Made by a program: the position numbers and the translations under genes. The notes beneath the pieces were generated by a model. It did not search any database and was not told where the DNA came from. It worked only from the letters and a program-made list of their open reading frames with translations. From Candidatus Gastranaerophilales bacterium (GTDB lineage Bacteria; Cyanobacteriota; Vampirovibrionia; Gastranaerophilales; Gastranaerophilaceae), in the NCBI GenBank assembly GCA_944323935.1, contig CALUUJ010000008.1:1-64000 (forward strand): a stretch of DNA of 64,000 nucleotides. Direction: 5' to 3'. This document shows, in pieces, positions 28,566-38,090 of this stretch; the stretch's first letter is position 1, and every line of letters begins with the position of its first letter.

Positions 28566-29606
28566 ATGAAAGCATTAGTTTATAATACTTTATACAAAAA
28601 TAGAATTGCATTAACTGAAAGAAATCTGCCCAAAATTGAAAATTCAAAAGATGCAATTGTAAGAGTAACTTTGTCATCTATATGTACAAGTGACCTTCAT
28701 ATAATGCATGGTTTTGTTCCAAGAGCAAATAACGACATTGTTTTAGGACATGAATTTGTCGGCGAAGTCGTAGATATTGGCTCTGAAGTAAAAAATATAA
28801 AAAAAGGTGATAGAGTTAGTGCTAATTGTATAACTTTTTGCGGTGAATGTTATTTTTGTAAGCACGGGTTTATTAATAATTGTAAGATTGGCGGATGGGA
28901 GCTTGGATGTAGAATTGATGGTTGTCAGGCTGAATATGTCAGAGTTCCGTTTGCAGATACGGGACTAACAAAAATTCCTGATAACGTTACATTTAAAAAT
29001 GCATTATTTGTTGGAGATATATTATCCAGCGGTTATTTTGGCGCAGGAATGTGTCAGATTAAAGATGGAGATATTGTAGCTGTTATTGGTTCAGGCCCCG
29101 TAGGTTTATGTGCAATGCTTTCAGCAAAATTAATGGGTGCTTTGTCTGTTATTGCAATTGATATAAATGATAATCGGTTAAAAGTTGCTGAAAAAGAAGC
29201 TTTGGCTGATATTACCCTGAATCCTAAAAAAATTAATATTGAAGAAGAAATAAAAAAAATAACCAATAATATTGGCGTAGATTCAGTTATTGAAGCAGCA
29301 GGGACTAAAGATACTTTTGAAATGGCTTGGAAAATTGCACGTCCAAATGCCATTGTTGGTATTGTTGCAATGTATGATAGGAATATGATTTTACCTCTAC
29401 CTGATATGTATGGTAAAAATCTTACATTTAAGACAGGCGGAGTTGATGCTATTCACTGTAAAGAACTACTTAAACTTATCTCTGAACAAAAAATTTCTAC
29501 TGATTTTCTTATTACACAAGAGTTTGATTTAAAAGAAATTGAAACAGCATATTCGCTGTTTCAATTTCATCAAAATGAATGTTTAAAAATTATGATTGTT
29601 CATTAG
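28566..29606 (+). CDS. Zinc-dependent medium-chain alcohol dehydrogenase
   Basis: A 346-residue MDR dehydrogenase. Catalytic zinc ligands are C38-type in 'LSSICTSDLHIMHG' and His-Glu in 'LGHEFVGEVVDIG'. The structural zinc site is 'CGECYFCKHGFINNC' (four Cys). The NAD-binding motif 'VIGSGPVGLCAMLSAKLMGA' is intact with 'IDIND' after beta-2, which favours NAD(H). It resembles sorbitol/threonine/short-chain alcohol dehydrogenases; the substrate is not determined. It may recycle NADH during fermentation. Its stop overlaps the stop of the facing gene by 4 nt. Confidence 0.9.
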   Translation: MKALVYNTLYKNRIALTERNLPKIENSKDAIVRVTLSSICTSDLHIMHGFVPRANNDIVLGHEFVGEVVDIGSEVKNIKKGDRVSANCITFCGECYFCKHGFINNCKIGGWELGCRIDGCQAEYVRVPFADTGLTKIPDNVTFKNALFVGDILSSGYFGAGMCQIKDGDIVAVIGSGPVGLCAMLSAKLMGALSVIAIDINDNRLKVAEKEALADITLNPKKINIEEEIKKITNNIGVDSVIEAAGTKDTFEMAWKIARPNAIVGIVAMYDRNMILPLPDMYGKNLTFKTGGVDAIHCKELLKLISEQKISTDFLITQEFDLKEIETAYSLFQFHQNECLKIMIVH

Positions 29607-30094
29607 TTTACATGAGATTTATATATCTCATCTGTTACCATATAATTAACATCAACATTTTTTATTTTCATTCTGTCTTTTGTAGAAAGAAAACCTCTTT
29701 CATTTGCAGTTTTATCTGCAGCTTTTATATTATGATTTTTTATAATATTCGAAGCAATCAAAGCTCCTGTAGAAGCTAAAAATCCAATATTTGCTGCTTT
29801 ATTTACATTAAAAAGTTTTTTTGACAATTGTTCACCAGCGGATATACGACTAATTACATTCGTTTTTGCAACCATAGAAGCCAAAAATCCAAACATACCA
29901 GCTACGGAAAAAGCTGATTCTGCTGCCTTGTATTTACCATCTTCAACTTCTCTTCCTAAAGATAACTTGAGAGCATCATTTGCTTGGTTTTGACTAACCC
30001 ATTTGTAATATTGCTCTTTTCGTGCTTTTTTCGCTTCTTTCTTTTCAATATTTCTTCCTGAAAATGAAATTTCGTTAACTGCGTTTACCGGCAT
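29603..30094 (-). CDS. Small lineage-type protein with N-terminal SF motif
   Basis: A 163-residue protein starting at the ATG at 30094, which has a GGAGAGG site 4 nt upstream; an in-frame ATG 39 nt earlier has none. 'NEISFSGRN' at residues 7-15 matches the SF-x-G motif of other proteins here. A charged helix (18-35) follows, then two hydrophobic stretches ('AAESAFSVAGMFGFLASMVA', 'AANIGFLASTGALIASNII'). No known domain is seen. It ends convergently with the dehydrogenase gene. Confidence 0.7.
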   Translation of the reverse strand: MPVNAVNEISFSGRNIEKKEAKKARKEQYYKWVSQNQANDALKLSLGREVEDGKYKAAESAFSVAGMFGFLASMVAKTNVISRISAGEQLSKKLFNVNKAANIGFLASTGALIASNIIKNHNIKAADKTANERGFLSTKDRMKIKNVDVNYMVTDEIYKSHVN

Positions 30095-30175
30095 GCTTCC
30101 TCTCCTATATCCTAACAATTGCTTAAAAAACAAATTTGATTTTTTTTGCTATGTTTTCAATTAAAATTTTTAAAT

Positions 30176-30877
30176 TTAATATAGTTGAATAATTTGTTGT
30201 ATTGCGTTATTTGCAAGATTATATATTTCGTCAAGCTGTGATTTTTCAAAAGGTGCACCTTCTGCTGTAGTTTGAAATTCAATAATTTTACCTGATTTTG
30301 TCATTACTACATTGCTGTCAACTTGTGCGTGTGAGTCTTCTGAATAATCTAAATCAAGCTTTATTTCTCCATCAATTATTCCGACAGAAACGGCACCTAT
30401 TGGTTCAATAATTGGATTTTCTGTTAATATGCCTTGTTCTATAAGTTTATCTATTGCAATATTCATTGCAACAAATCCACCACATATAGACGCGCATCTT
30501 GTTCCACCGTCAGCCTGTATTACATCGGCATCAATTGTAATTGTTCTGTCACCTAGTTTTTCTAAATCAATACAAGAACGAAGACTTCTTCCAATAAGTC
30601 TTTGTATTTCTTGAGTTCTTCCTGATATTTTTGTTCTCTCTCTTTGGCACCTTGTATGAGTTGCAGAAGGTAATAATGAATATTCGGCAGTTACCCAGCC
30701 TCTTGGGTCTGTTTTTTCCATCCATCTGGGTTTACCTTCTTCAACAGAAGCTGTAACAATTACTTTTGTATCGTCAAACTCTACTAAAACAGAGCCTAAG
30801 GCATGTTTTGTATAATCTTTTGTTATTTTTATACTTCTTAGTTCATTATTTTTTCTATTATTTAATCTTTCGCTCAT
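30176..30877 (-). CDS. rph: Ribonuclease PH
   Basis: A 233-residue phosphorolytic 3'-exoribonuclease that trims tRNA 3' ends. Family signatures: 'GWVTAEYSLLPSATHTR', 'GRTQEIQRLIGRSLRS', 'DADVIQADGGTRCASICG' and 'DLDYSEDSHAQVD', then 'EFQTTAEGAPF'. Length is typical. An AAGGG site lies 8 nt before the ATG. It is divergent from metG with a 73-bp gap. Confidence 0.95.
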   Translation of the reverse strand: MSERLNNRKNNELRSIKITKDYTKHALGSVLVEFDDTKVIVTASVEEGKPRWMEKTDPRGWVTAEYSLLPSATHTRCQRERTKISGRTQEIQRLIGRSLRSCIDLEKLGDRTITIDADVIQADGGTRCASICGGFVAMNIAIDKLIEQGILTENPIIEPIGAVSVGIIDGEIKLDLDYSEDSHAQVDSNVVMTKSGKIIEFQTTAEGAPFEKSQLDEIYNLANNAIQQIIQLY

Positions 30878-30950
30878 ATATAACCCTTTTTTATAAAATA
30901 CCTTTGTGTTAAATTTATTTTATCATATTTGTTCAAAGGTGTAGTTTATT

Positions 30951-32522
30951 ATGCAAGAAAAATTTTATTTAACAACAGCAATTGATTATGTTAATGGTGC
31001 TCCACATATAGGACATGCTTATGAAAAGATATTATCTGATGTGATAATCAGACATAAAAGACAAACCGTTGATTATGCCTATATGCTTACAGGTACAGAT
31101 GAACATGGTGTTAAAATCCAAAAAACAGCAGCTGCAAAAGGCATAACACCAAAAGAATTATGTGATGAAAATTTTTCAAAATTTGAACAAGCTTGGAAAG
31201 AGCTAGAAATAAGTTATGATCAAATTATCAGAACAACAGATGAACAACACAGAAAAGTAGTTGGACAAATATTTAAAAAACTTTTAGAAAATGGTGACAT
31301 ATATAAACATTCATATACAGGTTTATATTGCAGTGGTTGTGAAGCTTTTCTAAATCCAAAAGATTTAACTGAAGACGGGTTGTGCCCTGATCACTTAAAA
31401 AGACCGGAAGAAGTTACAGAAGAAAATTACTTCTTTAAATTAACTAAATATAAAGATAAAATTGCTGACTATATTAAATCACACCCAGATTTTATTCAAC
31501 CTGCAATTAGAGTTAATGAAATATTAAATCAATTAGAAAATATCGAAGATATATCAGTTTCAAGAACAAAATCTTCTGTCCAATGGGGAATAGGTGTTCC
31601 TGGTGATGAAACACAGACAATATATGTTTGGATAGATGCTCTATCTAATTACATCACTGCTATAGGCTATGACATTGAAAATCCTTCTGATAAATTTAAA
31701 ACATTATGGCCGGTTGATGTTCATGTTATTGGTAAAGATATAATAAAATTTCATTCGATATATTGGATCGCTATCTTAATGGCGCTTGATTTGCCGTTGC
31801 CGAAATCTATATTTGCACACGGTTGGATTACTATTGATCAATCAAAAATGAGTAAGTCTTTAGGAAATGTTATAGCACCACATGACGTATTGGTTGCTTT
31901 TAACTTAGATAAACCGGATGCGTTCAGATATTATATGGCATCTGCTGCTCTAATTGGTAAAGATGGCAACTATTCTGATGAAGATTTTAAAGAAAAAGTT
32001 AACGCTGACCTGGCTAATAACATTGGAAATCTTCTAAACAGAACATTAAATATGCTCGTAAAGTATTTTGATGGCGAAATAAAACCTGAATTTGTTACAG
32101 AGAAAAATGATAAAATTGCTATCTTAGCAGCAAATACAAAAACTCAAATTATTGAGTGTTTTAATAAATTTGAAGTTGCAGAAGCAGCGAATTTAATCGT
32201 CTCTTTTGCGGATAATGTAAATAAATATGTGACGGAGAATGCCCCTTGGACTCTTGCTAAAGAAGATAAAATGCTTGATTGTGGTAAAGTTCTATATAAT
32301 GTTCTTGAAGCAATGCGTCATATTGCTATTTTATTATATCCATATTGCCCTAATATCTCACAGGATATATTAATTCAGCTGAATGAAAAAATAGATTTTA
32401 AATATGAAAATCTTTCATGGGGCAGTTTAAAACCAACTAAAATTACGGAAAAAGAAAAAATAAAACCTGTATTTTTAAGGTTAGACTCAGAATTCGCAAC
32501 AGACAAGAAAAAAGGGAAATAA
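30951..32522 (+). CDS. metG: Methionyl-tRNA synthetase
   Basis: The 523-residue class I synthetase charges tRNA-Met. It has the HIGH-type 'NGAPHIGHAYEKI', the zinc knuckle with 'YCSGCEAF' and 'LCPDH', and 'KMSKSLGNV' for ATP. The anticodon-binding helical domain follows. The C-terminal tRNA-binding (EMAP) domain found in many MetRS is absent, which is a common variant. An AAAGGTG site precedes the ATG. prfB follows 3 nt after the stop. Confidence 0.96.
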   Translation: MQEKFYLTTAIDYVNGAPHIGHAYEKILSDVIIRHKRQTVDYAYMLTGTDEHGVKIQKTAAAKGITPKELCDENFSKFEQAWKELEISYDQIIRTTDEQHRKVVGQIFKKLLENGDIYKHSYTGLYCSGCEAFLNPKDLTEDGLCPDHLKRPEEVTEENYFFKLTKYKDKIADYIKSHPDFIQPAIRVNEILNQLENIEDISVSRTKSSVQWGIGVPGDETQTIYVWIDALSNYITAIGYDIENPSDKFKTLWPVDVHVIGKDIIKFHSIYWIAILMALDLPLPKSIFAHGWITIDQSKMSKSLGNVIAPHDVLVAFNLDKPDAFRYYMASAALIGKDGNYSDEDFKEKVNADLANNIGNLLNRTLNMLVKYFDGEIKPEFVTEKNDKIAILAANTKTQIIECFNKFEVAEAANLIVSFADNVNKYVTENAPWTLAKEDKMLDCGKVLYNVLEAMRHIAILLYPYCPNISQDILIQLNEKIDFKYENLSWGSLKPTKITEKEKIKPVFLRLDSEFATDKKKGK

Positions 32523-32525
32523 GCA

Positions 32526-33635
32526 TTGATTTATGTAGAAATAAAACAATCTTATACCCCTGTAAAGTCAATGTTTGAAAAAGCTTTGAAGGTTTTCAAT
32601 ATTGAATCACTGAAGAATTCTATAAAACAAAATGAATCAAAACTCCAACAAAGCGATGTTTGGTCAAATCCTGAACTTTCATCTAAAATATCACAAGAAA
32701 TTAAAGAAGATAAAGATAATCTCGATAAAATTGAACGATGGAAAACTTTAGTCAGTGATATTGATACTCTTTTTGAATTGTATGAAGAAACAAAAGAAGA
32801 TTCAGTTCTTGTTGAAGTTGATAAAACAATTAAAATTTTAAAGTCTGAATTAGAAACTTGGGAAATAGAATCAACACTAAGTGGTGAATATGACAAATCT
32901 GATGCTATTATAACGATAAATGCAGGAGCAGGCGGAACAGACGCACAAGACTGGGCTCAAATGCTTTTAAGAATGTATATGCGTTGGGCAGAAAATAAAC
33001 ATTGGAAAGTTGAAATGATAGAACATTCTGATGGTGAAGAAGCAGGAATAAAATCTGCAACTATAAAGGTTTTAGGCAAATATGCTTATGGTCTTGCAAA
33101 GGCAGAAAAAGGTGTGCACAGACTTGTCAGAATCTCTCCATTTAATGCAAACGGAAAAAGGCAAACCAGTTTTGCCAGTTTAGAAGTTTCTCCTGTTATT
33201 GAAGACTTTAGTAAAAAAATTGTAATACCACAAGAAGATATAGTAGTAGATACAATGCGTTCAGGCGGTGCAGGCGGACAAAACGTAAATAAGGTTGAAA
33301 CAGCCGTAAGAATTTTACATAAACCTACAGGTATAGTTGTAAGATGTCAGCAACAACGCTCTCAGCTTCAGAACAAAGAAACAGCAATGCAAATACTTGC
33401 TTCTAAATTATTAGCAATAAAGCAGGCTGAACATGAAGAAAAATTGATGAAACTAAAAGGACAAAATGTTGACATAAATTTCGGCTCACAAATACGTTCA
33501 TATGTATTTCATCCTTATAAAATGGTCAAAGACCACAGGACAAACTATGAAGTAGGAAATGTTGATGCAGTAATGGACGGTTCTATTGATGGATTCATAG
33601 AAGCATTTCTTAAACAAGGAATCAAAATAGAATAA
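32526..33635 (+). CDS. prfB: Peptide chain release factor 2, without programmed frameshift
   Basis: The 369-residue RF2 releases peptides at UAA and UGA. The stop-codon-reading tripeptide SPF is in '[16 protein letters not shown]' and the catalytic GGQ is in '[13 protein letters not shown]'. In many bacteria prfB is split by an autoregulatory CUU-UGA frameshift near codon 25. Here the corresponding region ('[15 protein letters not shown]') reads straight through with no such site. The TTG at 32526 is taken as start because an AAGGGA site lies about 8 nt before it and metG ends 3 nt upstream; the ATG at 32571 is an alternative. Confidence 0.92.
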   Translation: MIYVEIKQSYTPVKSMFEKALKVFNIESLKNSIKQNESKLQQSDVWSNPELSSKISQEIKEDKDNLDKIERWKTLVSDIDTLFELYEETKEDSVLVEVDKTIKILKSELETWEIESTLSGEYDKSDAIITINAGAGGTDAQDWAQMLLRMYMRWAENKHWKVEMIEHSDGEEAGIKSATIKVLGKYAYGLAKAEKGVHRLVRISPFNANGKRQTSFASLEVSPVIEDFSKKIVIPQEDIVVDTMRSGGAGGQNVNKVETAVRILHKPTGIVVRCQQQRSQLQNKETAMQILASKLLAIKQAEHEEKLMKLKGQNVDINFGSQIRSYVFHPYKMVKDHRTNYEVGNVDAVMDGSIDGFIEAFLKQGIKIE

Positions 33636-33722
33636 TTTTTTATTTTTTTGTTATGATAGAAATAATATGCAAATCAATTTACATATTGGATTAAAACACT
33701 AGACTAAATAGAGAGGTAGACT

Positions 33723-35048
33723 ATGGAACAATTTTATGCTTGGGTTCAGAGCCATTCAATAGTTATATCTGCAATAGTTCTGATACTCGCATACGTATTT
33801 ATCGCTCTTGAAAAAATACCAAAAGTTACTATTGCTCTTTTGGGTGCAGCAGTTGTTGTTTTTTCAGGATTGGTAAGTCAAGAAAAAATAGCTGAAACAG
33901 GATTAAATGAATTTTATTTTATTAATTTTGTAGATTTTAATGTAATATTTTTATTAGTTTCAATGATGATTATAGTAAATATTACAACCAGATGTGGTGT
34001 ATTCAAATGGGTTGCTATTGAATTATTAAAAATGACAAAAGGAAAACCATTAATGGTTCTTATTACTTTGGCCTTTTTAACAGCAATTCTATCAGCATTT
34101 TTAGATAATGTTACAACCGTTATTCTTATTATGCCCATAACTTTCGTTGTAGCAAAACAGTTAGATATAAATCCTGTGCCATTATTAATAACTGAAATCT
34201 TCGCTTCAAATATTGGTGGTACGGCAACTTTAATTGGTGATCCTCCAAATATTATTATTGGCAGTGCGGCAAGTTTTTCATTCATGGATTTTATTAAAGA
34301 ACTAACTATAATTTGTCTTATAATTATGACTGCCGTAGTTGCCTTTTTATACTTATGCTTTAGAAAACAATTAGTTACAACCGAAGAAAAAATGGCAAGT
34401 ATTCAAGAAATTGACAATTCTAAAACAATCACCGATTATGCACTTTTAAAAAGAAGTATGATAGTTTTAGGCTTAGTTATTTTAGGTTTCTTGACCCACG
34501 ATATAACACATATAGCAACCTGTATAATTGCGTTTATTGGTGCAAGTATTTTATTATTATTTGAAAATCCTGAAGAAACCTTCAAGGAAGTTGAATGGAA
34601 TACTATTTTCTTCTTTATTGGTTTATTCATAATCATTGGTGGTTTTGAAGCAGCCGGCGGAATTAAATTAATGGCTGATTGGTTATTAAAAGTTACTGCA
34701 GGATCTCAACAAATTGCATCATATGTAATTTTATGGGCGTCAGGTATTTTATCCGGTATTATAGATAATATTCCTTATACCGCAACAATGGCTCCAATGA
34801 TTCATGAAATTGAACTTGAAAAAGGAAGAGAATTTGTTTTACCTATGTGGTGGTGTCTTGCTCTTGGAGCTTGTTTAGGCGGCAACTTAACTATAATTGG
34901 TGCAGCAGCAAATGTTATAGTTTCTGAAAACTCAGCTAAACACGGACATGTAATTAAATTTTTAGAATTTATGAAATATGGTGTTATTGTCGTATTTATT
35001 TCTTTAGCACTGTCTTCAATTTACATTTGGATAAGACATTTCATATAA
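33723..35048 (+). CDS. ArsB/NhaD (SLC13-like) ion transporter
   Basis: A 441-residue membrane protein of the ion-transporter superfamily with about eleven hydrophobic segments. Conserved features include 'LDNVTTVILIMPITF', 'EIFASNIGGTATLIGDPPN', 'GIIDNIPYTATMAPMI' and 'ALGACLGGNLTIIGAAANVI', the paired re-entrant motifs of the ArsB/NhaD/CitM group. It could move Na+/H+, arsenite or a dicarboxylate; no arsR or arsC is nearby, so arsenic is not favoured. A GAGAGG ribosome site precedes the ATG and a terminator follows. Confidence 0.85.
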   Translation: MEQFYAWVQSHSIVISAIVLILAYVFIALEKIPKVTIALLGAAVVVFSGLVSQEKIAETGLNEFYFINFVDFNVIFLLVSMMIIVNITTRCGVFKWVAIELLKMTKGKPLMVLITLAFLTAILSAFLDNVTTVILIMPITFVVAKQLDINPVPLLITEIFASNIGGTATLIGDPPNIIIGSAASFSFMDFIKELTIICLIIMTAVVAFLYLCFRKQLVTTEEKMASIQEIDNSKTITDYALLKRSMIVLGLVILGFLTHDITHIATCIIAFIGASILLLFENPEETFKEVEWNTIFFFIGLFIIIGGFEAAGGIKLMADWLLKVTAGSQQIASYVILWASGILSGIIDNIPYTATMAPMIHEIELEKGREFVLPMWWCLALGACLGGNLTIIGAAANVIVSENSAKHGHVIKFLEFMKYGVIVVFISLALSSIYIWIRHFI

Positions 35049-35067
35049 ATAATAATAAATTATATAG

Positions 35068-35100
35068 AAGAAGCAGTTATATAATAACTGCTTCTTTCTT
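35068..35100 (+). terminator. Terminator after the ion-transporter gene
   Basis: A 13-bp inverted repeat (35068-35080 with 35084-35096, loop 'ata') ends in a T/C-rich tail. It may serve both this gene and the convergent lptA-like gene. Confidence 0.8.
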
Positions 35101-35127
35101 TATTTATTAATTAATTAAAATAATTTT

Positions 35128-36075
35128 TTAATTTCCTATATTAGGAATTACAGATTTAACATTTCCCTCTGCTTTAAAATCCTTAGGATTCATTGTTATG
35201 GTAATCCTATCTGCCTCTATAGTTCTTCCTTTAGTTTCAATCTTTGAACGACCTACAAAAACTGCTTCATTCAGCTTCTTTGTCGTTTTATCCGCATATA
35301 CATTTACTTTGGGACCTGTTGCCAAATAGTCTTCATATTTTATTTTTGTAGAACCAGATGCACTTACAACATTTGCTTTTTTATCATATGACTGATAATC
35401 TGACCATACCTCAATTCTCTTATTATCTTCAGTTGTTATGTCAGTATATACATTTCCTCTTGCAACTGCTTCTTCTGAGATATTATCATATGTAAGCTTA
35501 TTTGCATTTATTTTACTTTTTCCTTGTTTTAATTTTGCAGTTCCAATCAGATCTATTTTCTTAACATCATTTTTATCAGTTAAATCAACATATGCTTCTG
35601 ATGAGAAAGTTTCTATATCTTTGTATAATATGTTCACATTACCGAATGCCTTCATTGTATTAGTCGCTTTATTATATTCTTGCCTATCTGCTGTAACTAT
35701 AACAACCGGTCTATCTTTTTCTGTTATAGACGAAATTGTATTACCTTTTGCAGAAAATATTTTCTTTAACAGTGACATTTCTAATATTTGGGCCTTTATT
35801 TCATGCTTTTTTCCGTCTTTAAGCTGATAAGAATATGCATTTTCTTTAAATTCAACCTTATTTACTTTGTTATTTTTAGGATCAACTTCAACTACAGCTC
35901 TTGGACTTAAAACATTTACATCACCAGACTTTACTTTTACATTACCCTCAAGGTAAATTTTCTTATCACTGTCCTTAAACTCCTGTTTATCCGATTCAAC
36001 AGTTAATGATGCCGCATAGCCAACTCCTGTTGTCATTACTATTAATAATATCGTACTTATAATTTTTCTTTTCAT
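35128..36075 (-). CDS. lptA: LptA/OstA-like periplasmic LPS-transport protein
   Basis: A 315-residue exported protein (signal peptide about 1-21, ending 'GVGYAAS') made of OstA/LptA beta-jellyroll repeats. Examples are 'IYLEGNVKVKSGDVNVLSPR', 'NTMKAFGNVNILYKDIETF' and 'EEAVARGNVYTDITTEDNK'. LptA bridges LptC to the outer-membrane LptD. At about twice the size of E. coli LptA it probably holds two repeat blocks. It lies 13 nt downstream of lptC. This supports a diderm envelope with LPS. Confidence 0.82.
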   Translation of the reverse strand: MKRKIISTILLIVMTTGVGYAASLTVESDKQEFKDSDKKIYLEGNVKVKSGDVNVLSPRAVVEVDPKNNKVNKVEFKENAYSYQLKDGKKHEIKAQILEMSLLKKIFSAKGNTISSITEKDRPVVIVTADRQEYNKATNTMKAFGNVNILYKDIETFSSEAYVDLTDKNDVKKIDLIGTAKLKQGKSKINANKLTYDNISEEAVARGNVYTDITTEDNKRIEVWSDYQSYDKKANVVSASGSTKIKYEDYLATGPKVNVYADKTTKKLNEAVFVGRSKIETKGRTIEADRITITMNPKDFKAEGNVKSVIPNIGN

Positions 36076-36088
36076 ATCTTGCCTATCT

Positions 36089-36667
36089 TTACATATAAAA
36101 TTGAGTCTGAGTTCTTCCTACAATGTGAAAATCTGAATAGTTTCCGTCTAAAACAGCCTTATTTCCTATAATAACTGCTTCACCCGGTTTTTCTATTCTA
36201 ACATTACCTTCTGCAATTATATCTTCATTTTTACCCGAATATGTCAATCTTTCTGTTCCTATATTTGTTCCATCCATATATACTAAAAGAACATTATCAT
36301 ATAATATTATTTGCTTCTTTGTTGCATTATATGTTCCTTTATCAGCCTTGAAACTTGCTTTCACTTTATCACCATCATAAAAATTTCCAATTAAATTTTC
36401 CAAAAGAACAACATTATCAGCATCCGTATACATTCCAGTGTCAGCATATAATTCCCATAGTTTTTGACCATCCTTTGTTTCTGTCACCAATAAGCTTTCT
36501 ATGTTTGCTTCTTTGTTCTTGTATGTTTGGTCTATAATCTTATTTTTAAATGATTTTGTAATCATGCCAGCAGATACAAATGCCCATATGCAGCCAAATA
36601 TAATAACTCCAAAAAGTATTGTATATGCAATATTTTTCTTACTTTTAAACATATTTTTTAACGCCAT
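36089..36667 (-). CDS. lptC: LptC-like LPS export protein
   Basis: A 192-residue bitopic protein: a cytoplasmic basic start, one membrane segment (about 14-33, 'YTILFGVIIFGCIWAFVSAG') and a periplasmic LptC/OstA beta domain with 'DGQKLWELYADTGMYTDADN', 'LENLIGNFYDG' and 'RLTYSGKNEDIIAEGNVRIE'. It anchors the periplasmic LPS bridge to the LptBFG transporter, which is not in the window. A GATAAT box lies 9 nt before the ATG. Confidence 0.85.
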   Translation of the reverse strand: MALKNMFKSKKNIAYTILFGVIIFGCIWAFVSAGMITKSFKNKIIDQTYKNKEANIESLLVTETKDGQKLWELYADTGMYTDADNVVLLENLIGNFYDGDKVKASFKADKGTYNATKKQIILYDNVLLVYMDGTNIGTERLTYSGKNEDIIAEGNVRIEKPGEAVIIGNKAVLDGNYSDFHIVGRTQTQFYM

Positions 36668-36725
36668 ATCCTAATAATTATCATATAATTAAGAACAAAA
36701 TGCAATTGTATACAACTTTATTTTG

Positions 36726-36740
36726 TAAGATAATTTTATT
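36726..36740 (+). promoter_or_regulatory. Possible -10 box close to the start of the Fe-S oxidoreductase gene
   Basis: TAAGAT at 36726-36731 lies 9 nt before the ATG at 36741 and no Shine-Dalgarno is present. The message would have a leader of only a few nucleotides. Confidence 0.35.
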
Positions 36741-37784
36741 ATGGATTCAGATATTCGTGAAGAAGTTTATAAATGTTCAAAATGCGGACTATGTCAAAGT
36801 GTTTGTCCCATATATCTTGCTACTAAAAATGAAATGTTATTAGCTAGAGGTAGATATATAATTTTAAATAATTTCTATAATTACAATAAAAAATTAAGTT
36901 CAAAATTTATTAAAAACTTAGATTTATGTTTGAATTGTAATTTGTGTAAGAACTTTTGTCCAAGTAATATTGATGCAAGAGAAATTTTTACTTTTCTAAA
37001 ATATCAAAATAATTATAAATATAGTTTTCTACCTTTTTCGATTATATTTTTTTTGATTTTATTAACTTATAAAATACGGAAGAAAAATATCTTAGTAAAA
37101 AGAGAAATAAATCAAAGTAGAAATATTAAACAAGGAAATATCCTTTATTTTCAAGGATGCATTAACAAATATGTAAATCCATCTGATAAAAATGCTGCTC
37201 TAAATATTTTAGATAAACTCGGATATAATGTTGTTAAAATTTCTTCTCTTTGCTGTGGACTTCCATATTTAAGTGATGGTAACTTGAAGTCTTTTCAACA
37301 TAATTCAACAAAAATAATTGATTCTGTTCCTTCAGATATAAAATATATTGTTTGTTCTTGCGATTCTTGTTATGAAACTTTAAAAAGAATTCCTGAACTT
37401 ACAAAAAGACTTATAAGACTTGATGATATATTAAAGCTAAATAATTTTGAATTAACATCTAAAGCCTCTTTTGTATATCATAAACCTTTGATAAGAAATG
37501 ATGAATGTTATCTTCCTAAAGAAATAAAAATATTAAATAAAAAAGGTTGCTGTTCTTTAATGGAAAACTTTTTGCTATTAAAACATAGAAAATTTGCTAA
37601 TCAACTTATGAATAATTTTGCTTACAAAAAGGATGATATCGAAAATAAAACAATTATTACTTCATGCTTACTTTCGAAATTCGGCTTAGAATACTTGATA
37701 AAAAAAATGAAATTAAATACGAATGTTTATTCTTATGCAGAGTATGCAGAAATATCCGAATCAATTGAAAAACAATGCTTATAA
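36741..37784 (+). CDS. GlcF/HdrD-like (4Fe-4S) oxidoreductase subunit
   Basis: A 347-residue protein with two N-terminal [4Fe-4S] motifs: 'CSKCGLCQSVCP' and 'CLNCNLCKNFCPS'. A hydrophobic stretch (about 95-108) follows. A CCG-type cysteine domain begins at 'YFQGCINKYVNP' with 'SSLCCGLPYLSDG' and 'CSCDSCYETL'. The second CCG half is weaker ('KKGCCSLMENF', 'TSCLLSKFGLEY'). The layout is that of glycolate-oxidase subunit GlcF or LutA, but no flavin dehydrogenase partner is adjacent, so the electron donor is unknown. It is somewhat shorter than GlcF (about 400). Confidence 0.8.
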   Translation: MDSDIREEVYKCSKCGLCQSVCPIYLATKNEMLLARGRYIILNNFYNYNKKLSSKFIKNLDLCLNCNLCKNFCPSNIDAREIFTFLKYQNNYKYSFLPFSIIFFLILLTYKIRKKNILVKREINQSRNIKQGNILYFQGCINKYVNPSDKNAALNILDKLGYNVVKISSLCCGLPYLSDGNLKSFQHNSTKIIDSVPSDIKYIVCSCDSCYETLKRIPELTKRLIRLDDILKLNNFELTSKASFVYHKPLIRNDECYLPKEIKILNKKGCCSLMENFLLLKHRKFANQLMNNFAYKKDDIENKTIITSCLLSKFGLEYLIKKMKLNTNVYSYAEYAEISESIEKQCL

Positions 37785-37813
37785 GTAGTTAGCCAACTAA
37801 TTGAAAAAATAAG

Positions 37814-37841
37814 TTGACTAATAACATTTAGTTGATATTAT
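37814..37841 (+). promoter_or_regulatory. Promoter of tRNA-Phe
   Basis: TTGACT at 37814-37819 and TATTAT at 37836-37841 with a 16-bp spacer lie 16 bp before the tRNA 5' end. Confidence 0.5.
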
Positions 37842-37857
37842 ATTTACATAAGGTTGA

Positions 37858-37933
37858 GCCACGTTAGCTCAGTTGGTAGAGCAAGGGACTGAAAATCCCT
37901 GTGTCCTTGGTTCGATTCCGAGACGTGGCACCA
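37858..37933 (+). tRNA. tRNA-Phe (GAA)
   Basis: A 76-nt cloverleaf with encoded CCA. The acceptor stem GCCACGT pairs with ACGTGGC, and the D stem GCTC pairs with GAGC. The anticodon stem AGGGA/TCCCT encloses loop CTGAAAA with anticodon GAA (37891-37893). The T stem CTTGG/CCGAG has one G-T pair. The last 14 nt, including CCA, are also the start of a 130-bp tandem repeat. Confidence 0.96.
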
Positions 37934-37936
37934 TTT

Positions 37937-37960
37937 AACAGGCTAAATGCCTGTTTTTTT
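37937..37960 (+). terminator. tRNA-Phe terminator, first copy
   Basis: AACAGGC / GCCTGTT (37937-37943 with 37949-37955, loop 'taaat') followed by a T-run to 37960. Confidence 0.9.
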
Positions 37961-38066
37961 ATTGTCTCGAAATCTCACGCAAATTTACTTCGTAAATTAG
38001 GGTTCTCCCCTCTCTCAAAACGATACTTAATCGTTTTGTTCGGCAGAGTGAGACGTGGCACCATTT

Positions 38067-38090
38067 AACAGGCTAAATGCCTGTTTTTTT
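38067..38090 (+). terminator. tRNA-Phe terminator, duplicated copy
   Basis: The same hairpin and T-run as at 37937, displaced by 130 bp in the second repeat unit. Confidence 0.9.

Noticed and set aside
32575..32590. CTTTGA string in prfB as a programmed frameshift site
   Set aside because: It lies in the wrong frame: reading CTT-TGA there and slipping by +1 does not lead into the RF2 frame, and the RF2 frame is already open upstream.
33723..35048. Arsenite exporter ArsB
   Set aside because: The family includes Na+/H+ and dicarboxylate carriers, and no arsenic-resistance genes are nearby.
37961..38051. Short reverse-strand frame inside the 130-bp repeat as a peptide gene
   Set aside because: It is interrupted by stops, has no start with a ribosome site, and is better explained as hairpin-rich non-coding DNA.
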